Source: Streptomyces rubellomurinus (GTDB lineage Bacteria; Actinomycetota; Actinomycetes; Streptomycetales; Streptomycetaceae). From it: a DNA stretch of 64,000 bases. The DNA is taken from the NCBI RefSeq assembly GCF_000961885.1, contig NZ_JZKH01000004.1, forward strand, positions 1-64,000, written 5' to 3'. The notes beneath the pieces were generated by a model. That model was not told where the DNA came from. It saw nothing but the letters and a program-made list of their open reading frames with translations, and made no database searches. A program made the translations under genes and the position numbers. Position 1 is the stretch's first letter, and each line of letters starts with the position of its first letter. Below, piece by piece: positions 8,776 through 16,261 of this stretch.

Positions 8776-10453
8776 CCGCGCGCAGCAGCCGGCGCAGCGG
8801 CCCGGCCGCGGCGGGCCGGGGCGTGCGGTCGGCCGGGAGGCTGGGGTGCTGCGGGGCGGTGAGGACGGCCGCGACCCGCTCCGACTCCCGCTCGGAGGCC
8901 GGCAGCTCGGCCCGGTCGCGGTAGAACCAGGCGCTCGCGGCGGCTCGCGCCTGCTCGCGGCGCGGCGCCCCCGCCGGGGCCGGCGGCGGCACCGGGGCGT
9001 CGCGCACCAGCAGGACCTCCCGCTCGGCGGGCCGCACCCGGCGGCGGCGGCCCTCGAAGCCGCCGTCGAGGGACTGGTCGATCCGGCCGGTCGCGTCGCC
9101 GTGCAGGAGCCGGGAGCGGTCGTGGGCCTGGAGGGCCAGGCAGAGCCGCCGGGTGAGCAGGAACGCCAGGGGCGGCAGGACGATCAGGGCCGCGCGCAGC
9201 ACGTCGGTCAGCGCGTTGACGGAGATCCCGAACGCGAACGCGATCACGTCGTTGCCGCCCGCCACCAGCAGGACGGCGTAGCACGTCACCCCGGCGACCC
9301 CCAGCGCGGTGCGGGTGGGCTTGTTGCGCGGCCGGTCGCACAGGTGGTGCTCGCCCGGCTCGGGGTCGAGCCACCGCTCGGCGAAGGGGTAGGCGTACAG
9401 CACCGCGAACATGAGCCCGGGCAGCACCACGGCCGGCAGGAGGACGTTCCACGACAGGGTGTGCCCGAGCACCCGGGTCTCCACCGCGGGCATCAGCCGC
9501 AGCGCACCCTCGATGAAGCCGATGTACCAGTCGGGCTGCGCGCCGGCCCCGGCGACGTCCGGCCGGTAGGCGCCGTAGCGCCAGATCGGGTTCATCTCCG
9601 CGAGGAAGGCCGACACGGTCATGACGCCGCCCACCGCGAACAGCAGGCCCGCGCTGCGGGTCATGAACTGCGGGAAGAAGGGCATGCCGACCACGTTCCG
9701 GTTGGTGCGCCCGGGCCCGGCCCACTGCGTGTGCTTCAGCACCACGACGAGCGTCAGGTGCGCCCCGACCAGGGCGACCAGCAGGCCGGGCACCAGCAGG
9801 ACGTGCACGGTGAACAGCCGCGGGATGACGTCGTGCCCCGGGAAGTCGCCGCCGAAGACGAAGAAGGTGAGGTAGCTGCCGACCAGCGGCAGCGACAGCA
9901 GGACGCCCTCGGCGATCCGCAGCCCGGTGCCCGAGAGCGTGTCGTCCGGCAGCGAGTAGCCGGAGAACCCCTCCAGCAGCGCGAGGCTGAACAGCGTCAC
10001 CCCGATGACCCAGTTGAGTTCCCGCGGGCGGCGGAAGGCGCCGGTGAAGAACACCCGCAGCAGGTGCACGCCGATCGCCGAGGCGAACAGCAGCGCCGAC
10101 CAGTGGTGGATCTGCCGGATCAGCAGACCGCCGCGGACGTCGAAGCTGATCCGCAGCGTCGAGGCGTAGGCCTCGGACACCCGCACCCCGCGCAGCGGCA
10201 GGTACGAGCCGTCGTAGACGAGCTCGTCCATGCTCGGCCGGAAGTAGAACGTCAGGTAGACGCCGGTCACCAGCAGGACGACGAAGGCGTACAGCGCGAG
10301 CTCGCCGAGCAGGAAGGACCAGTGGTCGGGGAAGGCCTTGCGCAGCAGGGCTCGCCCGCCCTCCATGAGCGGCAGGCGCTTGTCGACGGCGACGGCGGCA
10401 CGTACCCCCGCCGGGGGCCGGCTCGCGGCCTCGGGTGACTCGGTGGGCTCCAC
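8741..10453 (-). CDS. qcrB: Cytochrome bc1 complex cytochrome b subunit (extra copy)
   Basis: A 570-residue membrane protein of the actinobacterial QcrB type. Heme b ligands lie in IRQIHHWSALLFASAIGVHLLR and FTVHVLLVPGLLVALVGAHL. The quinol-oxidation site motif, normally PEWY, appears as QPDWYIGF, the usual actinobacterial PDWY form. The long C-terminal cytoplasmic extension is basic and Pro/Ala-rich. Only cytochrome b is present; the Rieske and cytochrome c partners (qcrA, qcrC) are missing, so it would have to join subunits from the main locus. With the convergent ctaD-ctaF pair it looks like a spare set of core respiratory subunits. The ATG at 10453 is preceded by GGGTGGAGCCC. Confidence 0.9.
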   Translation of the reverse strand: MEPTESPEAASRPPAGVRAAVAVDKRLPLMEGGRALLRKAFPDHWSFLLGELALYAFVVLLVTGVYLTFYFRPSMDELVYDGSYLPLRGVRVSEAYASTLRISFDVRGGLLIRQIHHWSALLFASAIGVHLLRVFFTGAFRRPRELNWVIGVTLFSLALLEGFSGYSLPDDTLSGTGLRIAEGVLLSLPLVGSYLTFFVFGGDFPGHDVIPRLFTVHVLLVPGLLVALVGAHLTLVVVLKHTQWAGPGRTNRNVVGMPFFPQFMTRSAGLLFAVGGVMTVSAFLAEMNPIWRYGAYRPDVAGAGAQPDWYIGFIEGALRLMPAVETRVLGHTLSWNVLLPAVVLPGLMFAVLYAYPFAERWLDPEPGEHHLCDRPRNKPTRTALGVAGVTCYAVLLVAGGNDVIAFAFGISVNALTDVLRAALIVLPPLAFLLTRRLCLALQAHDRSRLLHGDATGRIDQSLDGGFEGRRRRVRPAEREVLLVRDAPVPPPAPAGAPRREQARAAASAWFYRDRAELPASERESERVAAVLTAPQHPSLPADRTPRPAAAGPLRRLLRAVTRRRRRGTGR

Positions 10454-10601
10454 CCGGGCAACCTATGCGAGGCCCCGCGCGCGAAGGACGGCCGAGCGCG
10501 GCGGCTGCGCCGTCGTGCGGTGGCAGATCACTCCGGTGGCGTAGCGCGGGCCCGCGGCGGCGGAGGGCTGCGCTGCCCCGCCGCCCCGGGTGTCACGGGC
10601 G

Positions 10602-10787
10602 TCACGGGGCCCGGGTGCCGGCCGGCGGCTCCTCGTCCTCGCCCCACTCCTCGCCCCGGTCCGGCTCGGCCTCGCCTTCGGCGCGCACGTCCGCCGGAGT
10701 CGGAGCGGTGATGTTGCGCTGCTCGGCGGACCTCTCCCTCGCCCGCTCGTCGACGCGCGGGTCGCCCTGTTCCTCGGGAGTGCTCAT
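10602..10787 (-). CDS. Small acidic protein (61 aa)
   Basis: A 61-residue, highly charged, acidic protein (GEAEPDRGEEWGEDEEPP near the end) with the phrase NITAPTPADVRAEG in the middle. The start ATG 10787 follows AAAGGAA at 9 bases, a clear ribosome binding site. The long open frame further upstream is not supported by any ribosome binding site. I do not know the function. It is transcribed away from the sigma-factor gene, from an unusually AT-rich intergenic region for this window. Confidence 0.7.
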   Translation of the reverse strand: MSTPEEQGDPRVDERARERSAEQRNITAPTPADVRAEGEAEPDRGEEWGEDEEPPAGTRAP

Positions 10788-11114
10788 GGCGATCGGTTCC
10801 TTTCTCGGCTCTCGGCCCCCGCGGGCGGATGCCCGCCCGGGCGCGATCCACTCGTCGAGCGTGCATGCGGGCACATCAGCACACAAATCCAAACAAGTCG
10901 GGCAAAACATGAATTCGATGTCGTCCGTCGGGGTAGGTATCCGAATGCAGCGGCCACGGCCGATCCGCCGGCCGCGCCGGCACCCACCGGGTGCCACCGG
11001 GACCGTCGCTTGAAGAAGCCGGGCGCGGGTCCTGGGGAAAGAAGCCCGTGGCGCGCGAGCGAGGGCTTGTTCGCAGCGTCGTCGGGCGATCGCCCCGACG
11101 CCCAGGAGCAACAG
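10788..11114. promoter_or_regulatory. Divergent promoter region with AT-rich core
   Basis: This 327-base gap separates the small acidic protein gene from the sigma-factor gene. Positions 10873-10925 are the most AT-rich stretch in the neighbourhood. On the plus strand GAAT (10911-10914), 16 bases, GGGTAG (10931-10936) fits the SigB-type pattern GNNT-N14-16-GGGTAY, which suggests the sigma gene is autoregulated. On the minus strand a GC-rich inverted repeat lies in the leader of the small gene. No further gene is seen. Confidence 0.5.
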
Positions 11115-12056
11115 GTGTCCATCCCCGTCAAGACACAGCACCGTAGTGCCCAGATGACCGCCGAACCCCCCTCGGGTGGGTCGTCGCCCGACCTGCCGCC
11201 TCCGTACAGCGAGGCCGAGCTGCGGGCGATGGGCAAGTCCGAGGCGCGCCGACTCAGCGACGCGCTGTTCGAGCGGCTGGCCGGGCTCGCCCGTGAGACG
11301 CACGCGTACAGCAACGTGCGCGGCCGGATCATCGAGCTCAACATGCCGCTGGTGCGGTTCATCGCGGCCCGCTTCCGCCATCGGCCGGAGGACATGGACG
11401 ACATCCTCCAGGTCGGCACGATCGGCCTGATCAAGGCCGTCGACGGCTACGACCCGCACCGCGGCGTCGAGTTCGTCACCTACGCCATCCCCACCATCGC
11501 CGGCGAGATCAAGCGGTTCTTCCGCGACACCTCCTGGCCGGTGCGGGTGCCGCGCAGCATGCAGGAGCTCTACTTGACGGTGGCCCGCGGCTCCGACCGC
11601 CTGGAGCAGGAACTCGGCCGGCTCCCCCGCCCGGAGGAGATCGCCGAGGACCTCCACCTCACCCTGGAGCAGACCACCGAAGGCCTGGCCGCCGGCCGGG
11701 TCTACCGCCCCAACTCCCTGGACGCGCTGCGCGAGCAGGACACCAACGAGAGCGGCAGCGCGCTGCTCGACCGGCTCGGCAGCTGCGACCCCGGCATCGA
11801 ACTCGCCGACTTCCGTACCGCCGTGCGCCCGCTGCTCGCCGAACTCGTCGAGCGCGAGCAGATCGTGCTCAAGCTCCGCTTCTGGGACGGCTGCACGCAG
11901 TCCGAGATCGCCGAACGGATCGGCGTGTCCCAGATGCACGTCTCCCGCCTGCTCAGCGCCACGCTCAGCCGCCTGCGCGAGCGGCTGGAGGACCGCGACG
12001 CCCCCGGGTGGTCGGACGAACCGCCCGAGGAGCCCCCGGACGGCACACCGCTCTGA
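11115..12056 (+). CDS. RNA polymerase sigma factor, SigB/SigF/SigG family
   Basis: A 313-residue group 3 sigma factor. Region 2 is visible in NMPLVRFIAARFRHRPEDMDD and GLIKAVDGYDPHRGVEFVTYAIPTI, region 3 in RVPRSMQELYLTV, and region 4.2 in CTQSEIAERIGVSQMHVSRLL, the recognition helix typical of SigB/SigF. GTG 11115 follows AGGAGCAACAG. Streptomycetes carry several paralogues (SigB, SigF, SigG, SigH and others) controlling osmotic and oxidative stress and sporulation; I cannot say which one this is. No anti-sigma or antagonist gene is adjacent; the nearest STAS protein is at 158. A strong hairpin terminator follows. Confidence 0.9.
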   Translation: MSIPVKTQHRSAQMTAEPPSGGSSPDLPPPYSEAELRAMGKSEARRLSDALFERLAGLARETHAYSNVRGRIIELNMPLVRFIAARFRHRPEDMDDILQVGTIGLIKAVDGYDPHRGVEFVTYAIPTIAGEIKRFFRDTSWPVRVPRSMQELYLTVARGSDRLEQELGRLPRPEEIAEDLHLTLEQTTEGLAAGRVYRPNSLDALREQDTNESGSALLDRLGSCDPGIELADFRTAVRPLLAELVEREQIVLKLRFWDGCTQSEIAERIGVSQMHVSRLLSATLSRLRERLEDRDAPGWSDEPPEEPPDGTPL

Positions 12057-12070
12057 GTCCACCGTCCAGG

Positions 12071-12097
12071 CCGGGGCGCGCTCGGAGCGCGCCCCGG
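12071..12097 (+). terminator. Hairpin terminator after the sigma-factor gene
   Basis: CCGGGGCGCGCTC (12071-12083) and GAGCGCGCCCCGG (12085-12097) are perfect inverted repeats around a single base. They lie 15 bases after the sigma stop. There is no T-run, as is usual in streptomycetes. Confidence 0.75.
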
Positions 12098-12188
12098 CAG
12101 GCTTCCCGTCCCGTGGTGGCGTGTGAGCGCGCCGGTTCCGGGAAGCCGCGCAGTGCCCGCGGTCACCGGAGGTGTGGAGGCGATGGCG

Positions 12189-12521
12189 ATGGAACGGCCC
12201 GGTCTGTCCTGGCGTGAACGGCGGATCCTCTCCGAGGTCGAGAGCACGCTGCGCGGGGAACGGCGGCTGGACCGTGAGCTCAGCAGGATGCGGCTCACGC
12301 TCCGGCACCGCGTCGGCGGCGCGCTCGCCGGCCTGGGGCGGATCCCGCTGACCGCGCTGGTGGTGCTCCTGACGGTGTCGGTCCTGCTCGCCCGTACCCG
12401 CGAGCACAGCGCCGACGTCCTGGCGGTCTTCGCCGCGGTGTGGCTCGCGACATCGCTCCTCTTCGCCGCCCGGATCGCCGCGGGTGCGGCGGCCCGCCGC
12501 AGTCGAAGGAGCGGACGGTGA
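12189..12521 (+). CDS. DUF3040-like small membrane protein
   Basis: A 110-residue protein. The N-terminal 45 residues (LSWRERRILSEVESTLRGER) resemble the DUF3040 family, which opens with LSxxExRxLxxIE. Two membrane segments follow (IPLTALVVLLTVSVLLA and ADVLAVFAAVWLATSLLFAA) and a basic tail. ATG 12189 sits 8 bases after GGAGG; the in-frame ATG at 12183 is only 2 bases away from it and is unlikely. The stop overlaps the GTG of the next gene (GTGA), so the two are translationally coupled. Function unknown. Confidence 0.75.
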   Translation: MERPGLSWRERRILSEVESTLRGERRLDRELSRMRLTLRHRVGGALAGLGRIPLTALVVLLTVSVLLARTREHSADVLAVFAAVWLATSLLFAARIAAGAAARRSRRSGR

Positions 12522-13543
12522 CCGGCCCGTACGGCCCGCTGGGCGGGTTCGGCCCGCGCGGTCCGCTGTCCGCGGCGGTGCTGGGCCTGGTACGGTCCGG
12601 GCCGCCGGGCGCCGGACGGCTGCTCGCGCCGCCCGGCCCGCTCTCCGACCCGTGGGGCGAGGACCACCAGCTCGCGTTGTACCTGTGCTACGAACTCCAC
12701 GACCGGGGCCTCGCGGGCGCCCACCCCGGCTGGGAGTGGGAACCCGAACTGCTGGCGCTGCGAAAGGCGCTGGAGCGGTCGTTCCTCGCCGCGGTGCGCG
12801 CGGCGGCCGAGCCCGTCCCACCGGTGCCGGAGGCGCTGGACCAGTTGCTGACGGAACCCCCGGGCGGCACCGGGCCCTCGCGCTTCCTGCTCGACGAGGG
12901 CGAGGCCCGGCACGTCCGCGAGTACCTGGTGCACCGCTCGGTCTACCACCTCAAGGAGGCCGACCCGCAGGTGTGGATGGTGCCGAGGATCCACGGGCCC
13001 GCCCAGGCCGTCCTGATGACGATCCTCTACGACGAGTACGGCGCCGGGCGCCCCGAGCGGGCACACGCGGGGCTGTTCGCGCGGATGATGGAGGCCTTCG
13101 GACTCGATCCGTCCTACGGGCACTACCTGGACGCCGTCCCGGCCGTCTCCCTCGCGTCGGTCAACCTGATGACGCTCTTCGGCCTCCACCACGCGCTGCG
13201 CGGCGCCGCGGTCGGGCATTTCGCCGCCCTGGAGATCACCTCCCCGCCCGGTGCCGCCCGGCTGGCCGCCGCGCTGGAGCGGCTGGGCGCGGGCCCGGAC
13301 GGGACGCTGTTCTACCGCGAACACGTCGAGGCCGACGCCGTCCACGAACAGCTCGTCCGGCACGGGGTCGTCGACCAACTGATCGCGTCCGAGCCCGCGT
13401 TGGCGCCGGACATCGCCTTCGGCCTGGCCGCCGCACGGGTCGTCGACGGCCGGTTCGCGGGCCACCTGCTCGACTGCTGGCGGGCCGGGCGCAGCTCCCT
13501 GCGCTCACCCCTCGGCGAGCCCGCCGTCCGCAACGCCTCCTGA
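12518..13543 (+). CDS. Iron-containing redox enzyme, heme-oxygenase-like fold
   Basis: A 341-residue soluble protein starting at GTG 12518 behind AAGGAGCGGACG. It fits the iron-containing redox enzyme family (heme-oxygenase-like diiron fold). Candidate metal ligands are in the middle and C-terminal helices: VHRSVYHLKEADPQ, YDEYGAG, LFGLHHALRGAAVGHFAALE and YREHVEADAVHEQL. Family members use a diiron or non-heme iron centre for oxygenation; the substrate is unknown here. Its 3' end overlaps by 39 bases the convergent CDGSH gene, itself overlapping a methyltransferase gene. The three form a tightly packed redox module. Confidence 0.8.
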   Translation: MTGPYGPLGGFGPRGPLSAAVLGLVRSGPPGAGRLLAPPGPLSDPWGEDHQLALYLCYELHDRGLAGAHPGWEWEPELLALRKALERSFLAAVRAAAEPVPPVPEALDQLLTEPPGGTGPSRFLLDEGEARHVREYLVHRSVYHLKEADPQVWMVPRIHGPAQAVLMTILYDEYGAGRPERAHAGLFARMMEAFGLDPSYGHYLDAVPAVSLASVNLMTLFGLHHALRGAAVGHFAALEITSPPGAARLAAALERLGAGPDGTLFYREHVEADAVHEQLVRHGVVDQLIASEPALAPDIAFGLAAARVVDGRFAGHLLDCWRAGRSSLRSPLGEPAVRNAS

Positions 13544-13768
13544 ACCGCCGCCGGTCGGACGGCGCTCGCGGCGGCCGTGCCGGCGATGGCTGGTGTCGCA
13601 GAACGGGTAGCACCGGCTCCGGCGGCAGACGCACAGCGCCACCACCGGCCGGTCGGAGGAGCGGACCTCGCCGCCCGGCAGGACCACCTCCACCGGCCCC
13701 TCGACCAGCAGCGGGCCCCCGGGCACCACGACCACCCGGGTCGCGGCCCGGTCAGCGCTCCCGGACAC
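13505..13768 (-). CDS. CDGSH-type iron-sulfur protein
   Basis: An 87-residue protein with the full CDGSH ligand pattern C-x-C-x2-(S/T)-x3-P-x-C-D-x-(S/T)-H, seen as CVCRRSRCYPFCDTSH. Three Cys and one His should bind a redox-active [2Fe-2S] cluster. The start is GTG 13768, inside the 3' end of the methyltransferase gene (17-base overlap) with no good ribosome binding site, so translation is probably coupled. Its own 3' end overlaps the convergent oxygenase-like gene. Together they suggest a shared iron-redox task. Confidence 0.85.
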   Translation of the reverse strand: MSGSADRAATRVVVVPGGPLLVEGPVEVVLPGGEVRSSDRPVVALCVCRRSRCYPFCDTSHRRHGRRERRPTGGGSGGVADGGLAEG

Positions 13769-14420
13769 CGCGCACCACCACCAGGATCTCCCACCGGTCG
13801 CCCGGGGAGATCAGCCCGAGCCTCTCGAACAGCGCGGCGCGCGCCGTCATCACCGGCCCGAACGCCTGCCGACGCCGCGCCGTCACCGCCGTTCGCAGCC
13901 CGGCCGCGCCGAGCGCCGCCAGGGTGGCCGGGACGTCCGCGAGGGAGGACTGCACGACGAGCAGCACGCCGCCGCGGGCCAGCCGTGGCGGCGCCTCCCG
14001 GCAGATCCGGTCCAGCACGAGGCGTCCGTCCGGCCCGGCGTCCCACGCGAGCCCGCGCCCGTGCCCGCGCCGCGTCCGCGCGGCCGGGACGTACGGCGGG
14101 TTGGCCGTGATCAGGTCGAAGGTCCCGGCCGTCACCGGGGCCAGCAGGTCGCCCCGCCGCAGGCGGATCCCGCTCCGGTGCAGGCGGGCGTTGAGCCAGG
14201 CCGTGGCGACGGCGCGCGCGGACAGGTCGACCGCCGTCACCCGGGCCCCCTCGTGCGCGGCCGCGAGCGCGACGGCACCCGTGCCGGTGCACAGGTCGAG
14301 CACCCGGCTGTCCCCGTCGAGCCGCTCGCGGCGGACGCAGGAGACCAGCAACTCGGTGTCGCCCTGGGGCCGGTAGACGCCCGGCGGCCTGATCAGCAGC
14401 ATGTTCGCGGGAGTGTCCAT
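13752..14420 (-). CDS. HemK2/MTQ2-type class I methyltransferase
   Basis: A 222-residue SAM-dependent methyltransferase. Motif I is VLDLCTGTGAVALAAA, motif II contains AVDLSARAV, and the N-glutamine/adenine motif NPPY is in LITANPPYVPAARTRRG. Such enzymes methylate glutamine in release factors or related targets; the actinobacterial group near CDGSH proteins has no established substrate that I know of. The start ATG 14420 is fixed by the promoter block 10-34 bases upstream, which is nearly identical to that of the Rieske gene. The longer upstream frame is the complement of a real gene (DUF6480). Confidence 0.87.
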   Translation of the reverse strand: MDTPANMLLIRPPGVYRPQGDTELLVSCVRRERLDGDSRVLDLCTGTGAVALAAAHEGARVTAVDLSARAVATAWLNARLHRSGIRLRRGDLLAPVTAGTFDLITANPPYVPAARTRRGHGRGLAWDAGPDGRLVLDRICREAPPRLARGGVLLVVQSSLADVPATLAALGAAGLRTAVTARRRQAFGPVMTARAALFERLGLISPGDRWEILVVVRGVRER

Positions 14421-14429
14421 ACGAGGCGG

Positions 14430-14454
14430 CTTGCCGGGCCCGGCGCCCTCAAAC
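14430..14454 (-). promoter_or_regulatory. SigB-type promoter before the methyltransferase gene
   Basis: On the minus strand, GTTT (14454-14451), 15 bases, then GGCAAG (14435-14430), followed by CCGC and the ATG 9 bases after the -10. Sequence and spacing are nearly the same as the block at 4275-4299. Confidence 0.55.
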
Positions 14455-14489
14455 CCGGGGCCGGCCGTGCCGCTCGCCCGGTCGGCGAG

Positions 14490-14514
14490 GTTTCCGACCG
14501 CCCGTCCGGGGCAG
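14490..14514 (+). promoter_or_regulatory. SigB-type promoter before the DUF6480 gene
   Basis: GTTT (14490-14493), 15 bases, GGGCAG (14509-14514), again followed by CCGC. It points away from the methyltransferase promoter, so the two form a divergent pair with the same architecture. Confidence 0.4.
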
Positions 14515-14553
14515 CCGCCCGGCATCCGAACCCGCCCCACCCCGGGACTCATC

Positions 14554-14778
14554 ATGGCCACTCCCGACCCCGACCCCGAACACACTCCGGCGCTCGACGA
14601 ACGCGGCACCCTGCCCGGCGGGGACACCCCGCCGGCCGAGGGCGGCATCTCGGGCATCTCCCACCCCGAACCCGAGGAACTGCGCACGGCCTGGGGCATC
14701 TGGCCCGCGGTCGTGATCGTGGCGGTGGCGCTGGCCGTGTCGGTCATGCTGGTCGCCATGATCTTCGCGCTGACCTGA
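14554..14778 (+). CDS. DUF6480 family small membrane protein
   Basis: A 74-residue protein beginning MATPDPDPEHTP, then a Gly/Pro-rich stretch (GGDTPPAEGGISG and HPEPEELRTAWG) and a single C-terminal membrane helix. This is the characteristic layout of DUF6480 proteins, which are widespread and multicopy in streptomycetes and have no known function. The ATG at 14554 is the only start that gives the family N-terminus. A SigB-type promoter lies about 40 bases upstream. Confidence 0.8.
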   Translation: MATPDPDPEHTPALDERGTLPGGDTPPAEGGISGISHPEPEELRTAWGIWPAVVIVAVALAVSVMLVAMIFALT

Positions 14779-14817
14779 CGGCGGCCCGCCGCCGGGCACC
14801 CGTGCCGCCGCCCGCCG

Positions 14818-15378
14818 TCAGGGCGACCGGCCGTTCTCGCCGGAGTCGTGTCCGGTGAGGTGGTCCCGGACCGCGGCGATGGCGCCGGTGCCGGGCGGCA
14901 GCCCCCACACGGGCCGAGGCGGATTCCTCGGCGGGGCTTCGCGCACGCGCCGCGAGCAGCGCCGCAGTTCCTCGGCGGGGGCGCGCAGGCGCAGGGCGGG
15001 GAACAGCCGGTCCTCCTCGCCGCGCAGGTGCGCGCGGAGCACCAGGAGCAGGGTGTCGATGGCGTGGTGGCGCTCGCCGGGCGGCAGGCGCCGGTCCAGG
15101 GCGCGGTCGGTCAGCAGACGGATCGTCGTGTGGGTGTGGACGGCGGCGTCGGCGAGCGCGCCCCCGGCCGGGAGGTAGCGGCGCACCAGCGGGTGCACGT
15201 ACTCCTCCTCGACGGTGTGGTGCCGGTCGAGGAGCTCCCTGAGGGCGTGCAGCAACCGGAGGTCGTCGTCCGGTCCGGGGCCGCTGTCGGCACGGATGCC
15301 GGCCAGCCTGCGCAGGACGGTCTCCATCGCCCGGTGCTCGGCGCACAGTTCGCTCGGAAACGCTTCGGGGCCGTTCAT
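14818..15378 (-). CDS. Hemerythrin-like (HHE) protein
   Basis: A 186-residue soluble protein with a hemerythrin four-helix bundle: SELCAEHRAMETVLRRL (first His), LLDRHHTVEEEYVHPL (second His group with Glu), HTHTTIRLL and VLRAHLRGEEDRLFPAL. Such domains bind a diiron centre and sense or carry O2, NO or peroxide. The C-terminal 40 residues are Pro/Arg-rich and may be disordered. ATG 15378 follows GGAGCAGCC. The gene is divergent from the ECF sigma gene across a 166-base gap. Confidence 0.85.
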   Translation of the reverse strand: MNGPEAFPSELCAEHRAMETVLRRLAGIRADSGPGPDDDLRLLHALRELLDRHHTVEEEYVHPLVRRYLPAGGALADAAVHTHTTIRLLTDRALDRRLPPGERHHAIDTLLLVLRAHLRGEEDRLFPALRLRAPAEELRRCSRRVREAPPRNPPRPVWGLPPGTGAIAAVRDHLTGHDSGENGRSP

Positions 15379-15544
15379 GGCTGCTCCGTCCGGCCGGTCG
15401 GGGTGGACCGTGAACAGGAGCGCTTGCCCCGTTCGCGCCGCCGCATGCGGCGGCGGGCCGAGGCGGGCCGAGGTGGGACGACCCCAAACGCTGCACAAAC
15501 GCTTCGACTGGGCTGCCGGCCGTGAATCGCTGCACGGTGGAGGC

Positions 15545-16261
15545 GTGACTTCGCGAACGAGGAACGGGCGCGGTACGGGCTCCGCCGGCGGCCCCGTGCC
15601 GGTGGCCGAGGAGCTGCCCCGCCTGGTGCGGCGGGCGGCCCGCGGCGACCAGGCCGCGTTCGAGGCGGTGTACCGCGCGGTGGCCGGGCCGGTGTACGGC
15701 GTCGCGCTGCGGACGCTGCACAGCCCGGCGCACGCCGAGGAGGTCGCGCAGGAGGTCCTGCTGGAGGTGTGGCGGACGGCCACCGCCTACCGGCCCGAGC
15801 GCGGGTCGGTGCTGACCTGGGTGCTGACCATCGCGCACCACCGGGCGGTGGACCGCGTGCGGTCGGCGCGGGCGTCCGCCGAGCGCGACCGGCGGGCCGG
15901 GCTGCGGGAGCTGCTGCCGAGCGATCCGCCGGAGGAGCAGGCGGTCCGCTCGCTCGACCGGCAGCGGGTCCGGTCCGCGCTCACCCGCCTGAGCGCGGCG
16001 CAGCGCGAGGCCGTGGTGCTGGCCTACTACGGTGGCTACACGCAGCGGGAGATCGCCCACCGGGTCGGTGTGCCGCTGGGCACCGTCAAGACCCGGATCC
16101 GCGACGGACTCATCCGGCTGCGGGCCGTGATCACGCCCGACGACGTCCGCCCGGGGCGGCGCGGACCGGATCCGGAGCGCAACCCCAGGAGGATTGCCCG
16201 CACGTCCGAGCCGTGGAAGGACACCGTGACGGCCGACCAGCAGAGGATCGCGAGATGGTGA
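15545..16261 (+). CDS. ECF sigma factor of a light-response locus (LitS-like)
   Basis: A 238-residue ECF sigma factor: region 2 in DQAAFEAVYRAVAGPVYG to LTWVLTIAHHRAVDRVR, region 4 in LSAAQREAVVLAYYGGYT and VPLGTVKTRIRDGLIRL. No anti-sigma gene is adjacent. The stop overlaps the start of a MerR regulator gene, and a photolyase gene follows, the order seen around litS-litR-phr in Streptomyces coelicolor, where LitS drives light-induced genes. The GTG at 15545 is the likely start, but GGAGG lies only one base before it; GTG 15596 or 15602 are alternatives. LitS identity rests on context. Confidence 0.82.
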   Translation: MTSRTRNGRGTGSAGGPVPVAEELPRLVRRAARGDQAAFEAVYRAVAGPVYGVALRTLHSPAHAEEVAQEVLLEVWRTATAYRPERGSVLTWVLTIAHHRAVDRVRSARASAERDRRAGLRELLPSDPPEEQAVRSLDRQRVRSALTRLSAAQREAVVLAYYGGYTQREIAHRVGVPLGTVKTRIRDGLIRLRAVITPDDVRPGRRGPDPERNPRRIARTSEPWKDTVTADQQRIARW

